Assembly (NCBI GenBank): GCA_900618425.1
Contig: UZAN01039370.1
Span: 251,626-315,625, forward strand
From: Echinostoma caproni
Lineage: Eukaryota > Platyhelminthes > Trematoda > Plagiorchiida > Echinostomatidae
Reading direction: 5' to 3'
DNA length: 64,000 bases
Below the pieces are notes generated by a model that searched no databases, was not told the origin of the DNA, and saw only the letters and a program-made list of their open reading frames with translations. Position 1 is the first letter of the stretch, and each line of letters begins with the position of its first letter. Shown piece by piece: positions 52,500 through 62,991 of this stretch. Position numbers and translations under genes: made by a program.

Positions 52500-55400
52500 G
52501 GGTCTGCACACACTGGGTTCGGTTGGAAGTACAAAGGAATAGCAAATTCTGACATTCACTCACGGTTACTGAAACGTTATGTGGTTCAATGCTTCATCCA
52601 GTCGCAACTTGAATGAATCGACGTTTGGTGCATCAACAACTTGAGGTGGAAGGGAGTTCCAAGTGTTACAAACTCTGAGGCTGAAAGAAAGACGCCTGCA
52701 GTCGAGCCGGCTCTTTTGGTGCAGAAGTTTGAGCGGATGTCCTCGGAGGCGACCATTCCTGGATAGCGTCACTAGAGTACTACACGGGAGGTTTGGTTAT
52801 TGTAGTATTTGATAAACTAGGATCATGTCTCCCCGTATTCGACGGCATTCAGACGAGTAGAGTCCGAGGTTTCGCAGTCTTTCACCGTAGGCCTTAGATT
52901 GCAACCCTTTGACCATTTTGGTTGCTGTTCTCTGCGGCGGTTCAAGTGCGTTTTGGTCGCGAATCGGCCATGAATTCCAAGCCGGTATAGCATACTTGGT
53001 GTGTGGTCTAATGTATGCTGATAATAAATGGGGCAATAGGTCTGTTTCGAATGATCCAAAAATACGTTTTAGCAATCCAACGTGTTTTATAGTTTATGAT
53101 GACGCTCTTTCGCAATGTGTGGAACATCCTAGATCCTCACGAACGATAACTGCCAGGTCCTTTTCAATGACTGAGTTCCAAGTAAGTATGGAAAGCGACC
53201 CTTGTGGAGCAGCGATACAACCTTGTATTTTTCATCGTTGAATTTGATGTCATTAATGATAGACCATCGAGAAACTGCGTCGAGAGTTTCCTGCAAGGTT
53301 TCATAGTCTTCAGGATATTTTACTGTCCATGTTTTGACGTCATCAGCGAATAATAAAAATAATATTATTATTATTAATTAGTATTATTATTAATATAATA
53401 AAAACAATAATAACAATGCTTTTTCTCCAAGGATAGCTGGTGGGTCGTTTATGAATGCTAAGAAAAGGTACGGGCCGAGTACGAATCCTCGTGGAATTCC
53501 AAAGACAGCCTCAATCGGTCCCCTAACTAAATAACCACTAACTTGAACCGATACGGTACGTTGTCAAAGAAATTCCTCAATCCAGCCCAGTAGCAGTCCT
53601 TGGACACCGTAATTATAGAGCTTTCGAAGCAGTACATAGTGATTAACCATGACAAAAGCTTTGGAATGTCTAAGTAGACTACATTTACTGCTTCTCTTGC
53701 GTCGATTGATTTCGTGCATTAATCTCGTGCAAGCAGCAGGTTTGTGGTGCACAAGCGTTCCCTTTGAAACCCGTGTTGGGCCGGCGAAAGAATGTTATGC
53801 TTCTCGAAATGATCCATAAGAAAATCAGCAACAATCGATTCCATTACTTTCGACAGAACAGGGAGAAGTGTAACTGGACGGTAGTTCGCAGGATCACTTC
53901 TGCAGCCACTATTGTAAATAGACGAAATGATACCGTGTTTCCAGGATTGAGGGCTCTTCATCTTGTCGAATATTCTTCGGTATAAATGGGCACTGTAATT
54001 TGCCACGAACGTCAGGGTCTGTGACCGGATGTCGTCTTCCCCTGGGGATGAATTCCGGCTCAGCGCCAATAGTTTGGTTTTAAACATTTCAGATTTGAAC
54101 GTGAGGGTGATCAGTTGGGGGTATGAGACACTTGATAGAAGATGTGGAATCTGTAATTCGCCTTTGTTACCTGCAGTGACACTTCGTAGACCTGGACTTT
54201 TAGGAATTCAGCTGCTTCAGCAATAGTAGTGGAAACACGTCCTGTATGCCTTAGTGCCGGTATTCCATATTTCACTTTTCTTGTGGCATTGATAAGCCTA
54301 TACAGTAGCTTTGGATTGGCAATAAATTTGTGCCAGAGTTTATTGAAACCTTCGTTTATCCTCTCGCACTAATTTTACGCAAAGGTTTCTCAACAAGATA
54401 TAGTTATCCCAAGTGTCGGCAGGTGGACATATTCTGAACTCTTGCCGAGAGAAATTCCTCTGTGACATCCATTTCCTGGTTCGACTACGGATAGGTGATA
54501 ATCGTGTAGGCAGCGCACCGACAGGCATGTTTTTTGTGGCGACCGTTATGAGTTATGTTAGTGTCTCAATGAATCCTTTCCAGGACTCCAGTGGACCTAG
54601 CTACTTTCTGGTTGTGTCGATCGTTTGACAGTAGCAAGGTTCAGCAATTCATTGTGGTCATTTACTGTGCCTGTGTTGGTTTTCAGGCATATTTCTATTG
54701 AGGCATGATAAATGTAATCGAAAAGCAGAACTGCTTGGTCGCTTCGTCCTAATGGAGACGTTATTTCGACCGATTCGACCATAAGCTCCTCGCTTGTCAA
54801 TACCAAGTCCAATGTTGATGATGATGGTGGCCTGTTCCAAAGCAGGTGGAATTCTTCGTTATTATACATCGGATTTGAGTCTATACAATGTGATAATTTT
54901 CGCTCGAAACGGTGGTGACAGTTCTGGCGTTTTATGAAATTGGGACAATTGACTTCCCCCATTATGATAAAAATGAGTGCACTTAACTGAGACAGCGTTT
55001 GTCATAGTCTGCCAGGGTGCCTAGTTAGCTAAGTCTGATGCTGCAGAAGGACGGTAGACTACACCGACCAAACAATTGCTATCTTTGGACAGCCTCATTG
55101 TGCACCAAAGTGTGTCGGGGGCTGTATTGAAGAGATCGAGTGGTTCACATTGAAGATTGCTGCGGAAATATAGCAGCACGCCGCCACCTCGTGTAGAAGA
55201 GTCACACCCCAGCAGCAATTCCGAATCGGGAATATCGGCAGTCAATCAAGTTTCGGTATTGGCAACAAGATCCCACTGACCAGTTTGTAAGCGCATTTGA
55301 ACCTCACGGGCGTTTTCTAAGGAAGCCTTGTGCGCTTGTGTAAAAACAAGCTAGGGAGCATCTATTTAGGAATCCGCTGGGTTTTGAATCGTTGTTTACG

Positions 55401-56160
55401 CTAACCACTCTGCGGTCGACTGGCAGTAGTTTTTAGGGGAATCGACTCTGCTGCTGTGAGCTCCCGAAGAAGTAGAGGAAAATATTATGGCATCCCATCA
55501 ACTCTTGAATAAACCTCCACTATTTACAATCGTTTTGTTGATATGTGGATTCGTCTGGATCGTTTAATTTCGGGACTCTGTGAATCAATACAACTCGTTT
55601 ATTTTCCGACTCGCGTACATCTACTGCGTTCGTACGATGGTGCACACGTTCGGTCCACAATCGATCAGGAAGTATTCTTATACGACTTTAAACTTTGCCA
55701 AGAAGGTGACTAGAAAGAAGAACTTTCTCGACTTTTTTCTCATCCTTTAAAGTTACGCGAAGTAGGCCCGGTTTCCCGGCCTGAGGTGAGGACGGTTGAC
55801 GAAAGAGGCGTACGATCCTCATTGGGTGGACGTCAATGTTCATTTGAGTGCATAATGCAGTCCAGTGGGCAAGCTCTTCCACTTGTCTCTCCCTCAGTGA
55901 AGTTGCTGTCGTCTCTGGTACATTAGTGCAGATAACCATCAGGGCGGCGTGATCAATAGTCTGCTTGTGTTTTTTGACGTATGATGTATTTGCCACGTAA
56001 ATACTTTGGACTCAGCTTGACTCTCAGAGCCTGGAATTGAGTTCGCATCGTTTGTTGCTATTATTGTCTCCGTGTTATGAGCAGGTGTCGGTTGCATTGA
56101 GTGGTTCTCCAACTCTGGGACAATACTTCTGTTTCTAACCTTTTTTGGCACGTTACTAAT
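52500..56160 (-). mobile_element. CR1-like non-LTR retrotransposon, nearly full length, inactive
   Basis: Reading from high to low coordinates: an ORF1 remnant (about 56151-55530, including VRLFRQPSSPQAGKPG); an APE-type endonuclease (about 55250-54700) with WLTADIPDSELL-like start, STRGGGVLLYFRSNL, LVGVVYRPS and LDLVLTSEEL; a reverse transcriptase (about 54100-52800) with NYRPVTLLPVLSKVMESIV, PAQHGFQRERLCTTN, KAFVMVNH, GIPRGFVLGPYLFLAFIND and LLFADDVK; then the C-terminal RRLSFSLRVCNTWNSLPPQV ending in a stop at 52566-52568. Gene order and motifs are those of CR1-clade LINEs common in flukes. It is dead: a frameshift lies at motif A near 53650, an in-frame TGA follows WIEEFL, a TAA/TTA microsatellite with stops sits just before FADD, and the endonuclease SDH is SDQ. 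About 3.6 kb survives, so it inserted with little truncation. Exact ends and target-site duplication were not determined. Confidence 0.93.
53348..53417. repeat. (TAA/TTA)n expansion inside the LINE RT
   Basis: Imperfect TAA/ATT trinucleotide array located between the INDPPAIL block and the FADD catalytic block of the CR1-like RT. On the coding strand it begins as repeated TTA (Leu) codons and then brings in stops. It looks like a slippage expansion of a native Leu-coding TTATTA stretch after the element died. Confidence 0.85.
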
Positions 56161-56312
56161 TTCAGCACAGCCTAAACCGCCGGCCCGCTATTCTACGGTG
56201 CATTCAATCTTCTCGCTTAGACTTGATGCGTAAATGTTTCTCTTCTGTGTGGATCAACGCAGACCCAGCAGACATCATGCTGTTACGTTTACGGTGCAAC
56301 TAACACATGTAT

Positions 56313-56360
56313 TGGTGATGGTGGTAGTGGTGGTGATGGTGGTGGTGGTGGTGGTAGTGG
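56313..56360. repeat. (GGT)n-rich microsatellite
   Basis: Imperfect GGT/GAT trinucleotide run. It is directly joined to the box B end of the SINE head at 56355-56418, so on the SINE strand the CCACTACCACC end of the SINE may have seeded the expansion. Confidence 0.9.
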
Positions 56361-56418
56361 GATTTGAACACACATCTTAGGTGATAATCTCGTGACCTTT
56401 GCTGCTTAGACACCCTCG
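56355..56418 (-). repeat. tRNA-derived SINE head (copy 2)
   Basis: On the minus strand GTGTGTTCAAATCCCACTAC gives a box B. It is preceded by TCACGAGATTATCACCTAAG, parallel to the plus-strand copy at 26189-26262. The two copies agree best over the box B and its CCACC tail. The copy sits just upstream of the 5' end of the CR1-like LINE. Confidence 0.55.
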
Positions 56419-56430
56419 CTTTGCTTTCAC

Positions 56431-58517
56431 AAAAGAAAACACCCATCTAATCAAAAGAATATATTATACGGAAAAAGGAACACTATTTTGGAAAACTTCG
56501 TGCCACATTTGGAAGAAAAAACAGTAATGAATGATTTTTTAAGTCTCTAACTTTTACTTTAAAGCAACTAAATCTTGTGTGAGTTGAAGTCGGCTTTTGG
56601 GATATCTCTGATCGTAACCTACAACGCAGGGTAATCCGAGATCATTTCAGTGCAGACTTGGATACAATAAAGATTCAATTTTCAAGCACCGTTCATTTCT
56701 TATCAGCGCGTCCCAATTATTCCAGCCTTCATTGTTAAAATTCAGGTCTACAGCTACGCCACGGCGTCAGCGGGCCGGGAAGGGCTTTAGGGCAAGCTTT
56801 AGTTTCCTGAGTTCAATCAATGGTCTCTTGCAAAGTTGTTCAAATAACTGCAGACGTCGCCACTACAGAACAACACGCGTCCTTCCTTGTTGAACCCGTG
56901 TCTATAGGTGGCTACGATCTTGTTATGGTACCTTTGTGCCTCAATTATACAATTCAACACAAAAAAATTAGATTTTGGGTAAATCATGCATTAAGACGTT
57001 TAGTACAGTTTTCTTTCGTTTTATGGTTCTATCAGAGATCATTCTTGTCAAAAGTCAGTTCTTCAGAAAACGCTCTCAATATATCTTCTCTAGTCCACTG
57101 AACCCGAATCACATTTAGGAAGGGAATCAAAGGCGTTTATATGTAACTCTGAACCAATTAGATTGTTCGGTGGGCAAAATTAAAGTTTTATACGGACCAA
57201 TCATAAAAACACAATTCATGCAGTAAAACAGACAATCAATTCAAACATTACTTTCCATCACATCCTTCTTCTGGTGAAAGTTTATCGTCATGATCATCAT
57301 TGGCATATCTGTCCGCTTCAGGATGGGAAATGCGCTGTCATGCCCATCGTTGGCATTTTTTCACTGCAGTGCACTTATTTTAACAATTCTCCTAAGCAAA
57401 CGAATTTGTATGGCATTCCGATACACACCGATCGGGATTGGTCTGTAATGGAAATCTATTCACAAAAGCGTGCGCCCATAGAATACTTCCCGGATTGTTT
57501 TGAAAACCGTGTTATATGACCGTGATGTTTTCATTTCGAAATTATAATAAGAACCCAAATTACTAATCGCTCGGCACAAACTAAAAGGACACAATTTGAA
57601 ACCAGTCTTGTCCCAGTTTCTATTCCATTGGAGTTAGCTCCTTCAATCACCTCTCAGTTTCTATCCTTGTAATACCCTCACGGCTTCGAACCATTAATTG
57701 ATTACAATGTAGTAATTAGCTCACGGATTATTTTGCAGTGTTGCCTATCAACTCTTCTTTATTGTCCAGTTAAGGCAAGAAAAGTCTGGAGGCTCTATAC
57801 AATTCTATTAGGGTTAATCAGTAGTCTACAAAAATGTGTATCAAGTGAATCCACCAATAGCAAACGTGAACGCAGGGATCTGTACTGCCGACGCACTAAT
57901 CACCAAGTTCAAATGGTAACTAGGGACCAAGTTTCACACCATTACTTTCTCCTCCCCAGCTTTGGATTCCGGATAAGCCTGTTAAAGACCTTAGACAATG
58001 AGGAAACAAATGCAGAGAGCTTCAAATGCGTCCAATAGTAACAAATCTGAAACTGGTTTTCTTTCCTTCCCGCATATTTTATGTTAATTGTCTCACAAAT
58101 ACACGAAACCTTGATTTTCGTTTTTCAAGGCGCACAAGAAGCCTTTCTTCAGAATGTGCCAAAAATACCAATATTGAAACAAGTATTTTCCGAGATAAAC
58201 TTTAAGAAAGAACACAGTAAAGCCAGTTTGCACGATTTTTACCAAGGCAGATTTCGCTGAATCTCAATTGATACAATATGGCAGAAAACTGCAGTTTTTT
58301 TATCGCAGATCAGTATACCAGCTCACACACCAATACGACAGTGTTGAATCATCCATCACACCGTTACCACCACCAAGGCAGTGTGACTGACAGCTTAGAT
58401 GGTGAACTATTGTGTTAGCTCGTTTGGTTTTTCACAGGCGCCAGGCGCTGTTGATGATCTTTGGTGTGAGTTCCACGCCTTGGGAGATCATTAATCCCCC
58501 GTCAGTTGAAAGCATTT
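56431..58517. other. Non-coding stretch
   Basis: No gene or protein homology recognised. Near its right end (58433-58465) lies a short module that also occurs around 25390. Confidence 0.4.
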
Positions 58518-58620
58518 AAATGCGATGAACACATTTTGATGAATGACACAGAGCACTGGACAGGTGTTTCGCCGTGTTTGGGATTCGTCAGCAGTGCGTA
58601 ATTTTTGTGTCCCTGTTTGG
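58518..58620 (-). repeat. Hammerhead-bearing repeat, inverted arm A
   Basis: On the minus strand this arm matches the plus-strand arm at 58745-58848 along about 100 bp, for example GAGCACTGGACAG.TGTTTCG and GTTTGGGA. The two arms form an inverted repeat around a roughly 125-bp spacer. In the spacer lies a tRNA-like head belonging to the opposite arm. Confidence 0.8.
58553..58597 (-). ncRNA. Hammerhead ribozyme-like motif, best preserved copy
   Basis: Read on the minus strand: GCACTG, then the core CTGACGA (a valid CUGANGA), a short stem II region TCC-CAAACAC-GG, the core GAAA, a minimal stem III around CACCTGTC, and CAGTGC, which pairs perfectly with the opening GCACTG as stem I. Cleavage would be expected after the C of TGTC. 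Very short stem III and a tRNA-like or PLE context are hallmarks of the hammerheads known in schistosome satellite repeats and PLEs. Compared with that family's stem II (GTCC...GGAC) one base is missing on the 3' side, so activity is doubtful as a monomer. Confidence 0.6.
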
Positions 58621-58692
58621 TGCCTCTGAAAAACCACAGGGTACACGTCAAACATTCACGGTCAAAATTGATTGAGGCATTCACTCAGGGTG

Positions 58693-58812
58693 TGGCTCAC
58701 GTGTAAGGGTTTGAAGCCCCCATCCGAAGGTTCGCGGCTCGAGTCGAAGCAGGCACGCGAAAAGTACGCACTGGTAACCATTCCCAAACAGAACGAAACA
58801 GCTGTCCAGTGC
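58693..58812 (+). repeat. tRNA-like head plus degenerate hammerhead (unit 1)
   Basis: Box A-like TGGCTCACGTG (58693) and box B-like GGCTCGAGTCG (about 58736) are followed 20 nt later by a hammerhead-like segment, 58768-58812. There GCACTG and CAGTGC can pair, GAAA is kept and stem III is CAGCTGTC, but the CUGANGA core has decayed to GGTAACCA. Head, gap and ribozyme order equal those of unit 2 at 59830-59946. This layout resembles the Pol III-promoter plus hammerhead repeats described from schistosomes. Confidence 0.6.
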
Positions 58813-58848
58813 TCTTTGTCTATAGTCACAAATCTTTTCATAGCATTT
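58745..58848 (+). repeat. Hammerhead-bearing repeat, inverted arm B
   Basis: Plus-strand partner of the arm at 58518-58620. Together they could fold into a long hairpin. Both arms carry the hammerhead-like block, in opposite orientations. Confidence 0.8.
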
Positions 58849-59525
58849 CAGTGACTGACATTTCCTTTGGCACACAATGACCAGTTTTTCATTTTCTGAT
58901 TGCATCCGACTCCGCAACTTCACTTGGGGTTGTGGTAGGCATAAAGCCTTCTAAATCCGCTACTTGGGTCCGAAGTATGATGCGTCATCAACAGATTTCG
59001 AGCTATGTAGATATATAGATGGCGCAGGCTGCTTGTGTGTTCCCTGTCCTTGGGTAAGGAGGCGATTTGTAATAGTGTACTATTATTGAGTGTGTTAGGA
59101 ATGGGTGATGCGCGTGAGTAGATTTGAGGGATCAAATTGAAGAATGACCCTTGATCATGTGATTCGCAAAAATGGACTTCTAACCCAAACGCCGTGTGCT
59201 CCTGGATCCATGTGCGCAACTGCCTATCTGTTCTGCCGATGCGAGATGCTCCGTATCCACATTCAAACTGGCAAGTGACGTGTGATTTGGAGAACAGTAG
59301 CAGGAGTTGTTTTATGCGCATACCAGAGATGACTGTGACTATGTACATGACGATTGGGTTGGCAGCATTATGAGTGCGTTTCCCACAATTTTCAGTCGCA
59401 TTTAACTTACAGTTACTTGTTGGTATTGGTATGGGATAACTAATGTCGATTAATTGGAACTGATCATCCTTTAGACCACCTTCGCGCACAATCTTCAGCT
59501 CTTCTAGTCAACCATACACTCAGAA

Positions 59526-59571
59526 GCACAAGACTCGAATTTCGCCCTGATTAGAGCTCATCCAGTAGTGC
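59526..59571 (-). ncRNA. Hammerhead-like motif in inverted end 1
   Basis: On the minus strand: GCACTA, CTGGATGA (CUGAUGA with one extra G), a possible 4-bp stem II GCTC/GGGC, then an intact GAAA, a minimal stem III around ATTCGAGTC, and TTGTGC, which pairs with GCACTA at five of six positions. All hammerhead parts are present in order, but the extra core G argues against efficient cleavage. This is a different subfamily from the motif at 58553-58597. Confidence 0.4.
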
Positions 59572-59829
59572 ATATCCAACCATCGCTTGAAAGGTTTGTG
59601 TTACCATCTTATCAAATAACCCTTGCCAGGGTTGAACAGAATTGCCAATTCATTTCGTCTTCAGAGGAAGTTGGTCAGTTAAGTTTGGTCCAACAGCAAC
59701 AAAAGGAGGCACAGTTGAATATGTGTAAACTGTACTCGAAAGTTTCCCACTGAATCAAGGCAACCATTTACGGGCTAATCGACTACAAAAATGAATTGGC
59801 AATTATTTTCGGCTCTGGCTTGAGTTGGT

Positions 59830-59946
59830 TAGTTTAGCGGTAGCAGGCACGTTCCATGCAATGGGTCCGGAGTTCAGATCGCGGACAAAACAGTGAATAT
59901 GCACTACTGGATGAGCGAAGGGCGCAACTCAAGTCTATATTGCGTC
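59830..59946 (+). repeat. tRNA-like head plus degenerate hammerhead (unit 2)
   Basis: Box A TAGTTTAGCGG (59830-59840) fits the Pol III consensus. A box B-like GAGTTCAGATCGC (59870-59882) follows, and 18 nt later comes a copy of the hammerhead-like block (59901-59946), with CTGGATGA but GAAA changed to CAAC. The same head-to-ribozyme order and spacing as unit 1 at 58693-58812 suggests one repeat class. Confidence 0.55.
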
Positions 59947-60650
59947 CTAGTATATGGTTGACTAGAACAGCTGAGGATTGTGAGCGAATGTGATGTCTGA
60001 AGAATGATTAGTTTCAATCAACCAATATTATTTATCAGTCTCGGAAAATCAGATTGACATCGTAAGCTTTGAAGGGAAGGTGAAAGAAAGAAATTCCTAA
60101 CAAAACTGCCAGGGTAACCGTTCTCGACAAGAATTGAAGGGAGTAGGTCTAAATCAGCTTTGAAGGCATCACCAGTGCCAATACGGTGGGTTCGATGGAA
60201 GAGTAATTTTAATATAGCACGCTTGTAGTTGACTGGTACGAAATTGCAAAAGCGTAAGTATTAACCCGTCCATTTGTTCTTGTGATGTGCAGTCTAACGA
60301 TGCGTTCCGTCTTGCCTCTTGATCATTTTAATGTCAAAAAATATGATGCAATCATCGTCTGATTCTTCGGGTGAGAAATTTGTATTCTTGTGTAAACTGT
60401 TCGCGACTAATGCGTAATTTACTTGCAATCATTCTTTTTCTCTGGTGAGTAGATCATCAATATGTCTTCCAATAATGTAAACTGATCAAAGGTTATCTAA
60501 CTTCGTGAACAATAGATCCGAGAGGAAAGGCACCAAGGTGCTTCCCATTGCCACACGTCTATTTGTCAGTAAGCTCTTCTGTGAATAGTGAACATAATGT
60601 GTGATGTGTGAAAAAGCTAATGACGTTTTGACTTTGACAACGGTAAGCCA

Positions 60651-61169
60651 ACTTTCAGTTTATCCTGTCCCATGTACTGTAAAGTGTATTCACTTTGCTC
60701 CCAAAGTGATACGTTAGTGAATAATGAATGGCACTAGTAAACAGGATGACTGGGCCCTGTCGTATTCGTCTGTAAAATGATGTGCTATTCAATGATATAT
60801 AGTTCCGTTTTCAGTCATATTGTATCAGTTTAGACGCAGCGATATCTCTATTGTTGAAAAATGTAGCTCAAAACATCAATTCACGGATTTTGAACTATAT
60901 CCGCAATTCTGAGAGTCCAATTTGACCAAAACGACTCCACTATAGGAAACCCGCACCAGAGGGTAAACAACCCATTTGTAGATTTTACTTCTGAATAGAA
61001 TGCCTTTTTGATGTAATAAATCAATAGTTAAAATGTTTTGGTAACAAACTGAATTCACTACCACTGGTTATATCTCTGGACTTCTAGAATGATCCCAAGT
61101 ACTTAGCTGATCCATATATTTCGATTGTTATCAGTTAAAATTCTTTGCTGTTGTTCGTATTGTATTCAG
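60651..61169. other. Non-coding flank of the PLE
   Basis: Possibly contains further decayed PLE sequence (an HTSHIMFTIHRRA-like stretch leads into the RT block), but no motif could be confirmed above about 60650. Confidence 0.4.
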
Positions 61170-61426
61170 CAGTATCCAACTATCCACTAACCCTTCTGGC
61201 TCTTTCTAAGAAATCGGGATTTATCAATGTCTTACCACCTAAGAACAAAGTTTCTAATCTCACGAAGTACCCTCCAAGTGTTCCCACTTCATACATGCTT
61301 CATAGTTCGATTTACGATGGGCTAAATCTTCACATAAATCCACACAGTAAAACTCTATCACACTCTTTAAACTTAAATATTTCACAAGCACCATTTGGCG
61401 TCTTTTACCAATTCTCTGATCCATGA
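61170..61426 (+). CDS. Candidate terminal coding exon, product unknown
   Basis: A very strong acceptor (CTTTGCTGTTGTTCGTATTGTATTCAG) is followed by an open frame of 84 codons to a TGA at 61424-61426, starting with two bases of a split codon. Composition is protein-like: a Leu/Lys start (LTLLALSKKSGFINVLPPKN) and then a Ser/Pro/His-rich remainder. No homology recognised. There is no identified upstream exon, and the PLE directly upstream makes its relation to any gene unclear. A transposon-captured or chance frame is possible. Confidence 0.33.
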
Positions 61427-62991
61427 ATATGGGTTCTCATATTTGAGAGAGAGACGAATGATGATATTCTGGTACTCTCCTTCAATACTTCTGACCGAAA
61501 CTGTCCGAGTTCGACCAAGAAATATCCAGTATTTACTACCAAAGGCTTAGAGATTTACGAAATGGATTGACCAATGACTTATTACCCGCAAGTTTTGTAT
61601 GGCTTTTATCTATGCCATTCTTCTGCAAGTGTTTTACATTACATACAACCGATCTTCTGATATGAATCTTTGATATACCTGAGAGAAGTTGGTAAAACCT
61701 TCTCCCTTAGGTTCCATCCGGATAAAGTGGGTTGCAGTGGAGATACGAAAATATTCCAGTCTTGCAGTGTACGGTGAAACAAGGATACAAAGACCATGGT
61801 GGTTTATCCTTATCAGCAGCCGTCTCAGTGCTTTCCATTCTTTGTTTTCACCTTTCTTTTCCATTAACTAAATAGTAGTCTTTGATTGCCTTCTGTTATC
61901 GTCCTTGTTGTTCGATGAACAAGTGAACGCAAACTAATTAAAATCATTTTCATAAATAACTAATACGGTCGGTGATGATCAAGTGTAATAGTTTCGAAAG
62001 GGCATCAGAAGCCATTTTCAATCGATTTTGTACCAAAAATAGCATCCCAATATCCTAAATGTTTTCGAAATCAGCGTTCTCCGTCAATTCTGAATTTAAT
62101 CTGTGGGATTAATTGATGTGAAGGTCCCTTGTGCTATCCTATTCTTCACAAAAGTGCATACGGACTTTTAGTTTTATTAACCACAAAATCAAACAGAGGA
62201 CACTTGAAAAGCAGAAGCAAAAGCGTCTCTCAGTAAATTCAATAGAATTATTCGCAGTGGTCTAGTACAATTTTTTATGACCGAATTTTTCGTACAGGTA
62301 ACAGCACTCATTTTTCAGATGTTCACACAATAAGATTGCTCTCTATCCTCTCTACCCCGGGCTTAACCTCGAGTGCTCGGTCACGCGATAGACTCACAAG
62401 CCATGCTCACTTGTGTTTCCACACCCTCATCGTGTGACATTCGAGAGCACTCCCTAGCTGGGAAATTTTCATGGTAGATAAAAGTGCTATTCGTTGAACT
62501 GTAATTGTATCAGTAACCAATGTTACTCCGTTTTGTTTTTGAGTTAATTTGGAATTGCATCTTCTCATGCGGAAAAGAGTAAATTGATTGTTTTTCCATT
62601 TGAAACGTTTACTCGATTGGATTGAAAAATAACCAACGAAGCGTTCCTCAAAGTTCATCAGAAGAAGACATTAGTTTTATCGAAAAATGGCTATAAAAGT
62701 GTAGGGTATTATGCATTCGTGATTAAGCTACTGCTGGACACAAATGACCTCGGTGAATTATCAAGAAAATTTATTTGATGTCACCGCATTCACAATACAC
62801 ACCGATTGTTTAGGATTTAGGTTTTAAAATCAGACTCTTGATTCACAGGATCTTTGTTATCTTAATAAAATAAGAGAAATCCAAAAATGACTGATATCAA
62901 TAGGGTCCGGGGTATTTAGAGGTGATCGATAAAAATAAAATGAGATACGAAATGAACTACTTGGAATCACTGTACAGCACAAGGAGACATA
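61427..62991. other. Non-coding stretch
   Basis: No recognised gene or repeat. Confidence 0.45.

Larger units (their letters stand above)
59479..59989. mobile_element. About 510-bp insertion with hammerhead-like inverted ends inside the PLE
   Basis: Its ends, 59479-59575 and 59897-59989, are inverted repeats of about 95 bp (for example CACTACTGGATGAGC, ATGGTTGACTAGAA and AGCTGA.GATTGTG on the respective strands). It lies exactly where the PLE coding sequence is broken between RT and linker. The interior has no coding signal but carries a tRNA-like head at 59830-59883. It may be two copies of one SINE-like hammerhead repeat inserted head to head, or a composite derived from PLE terminal repeats. 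Target-site duplication was not resolved. Confidence 0.65.
58920..60650 (-). mobile_element. Penelope-like element (RT and GIY-YIG endonuclease), decayed and interrupted
   Basis: From high to low coordinates, in changing frames: RRVAMGSTLVPFLSDLLFTKL (RT block VAMGSPLGP.L.D.F) near 60560; RHIDDLL for Y.DD; a FFDIKMIKRQDG block (F.LD....DG); then HRIGTGDAF and LLPSILVENGYPGSFVRNF (the L...L..NGYP..F box) near 60110-60060. The linker and nuclease resume below 59489: RTHNAANPIVM, SKSHVTCQFECGYGA, then SRIGRTDRQLRTWIQEH. The last is the GIY-YIG core with Tyr of YIG replaced by Arg. RT and nuclease are separated by about 680 nt where about 180 is normal. The excess matches the roughly 510-bp inverted-repeat insertion at 59479-59989. 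Multiple frameshifts make it a pseudogene. Confidence 0.85.
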
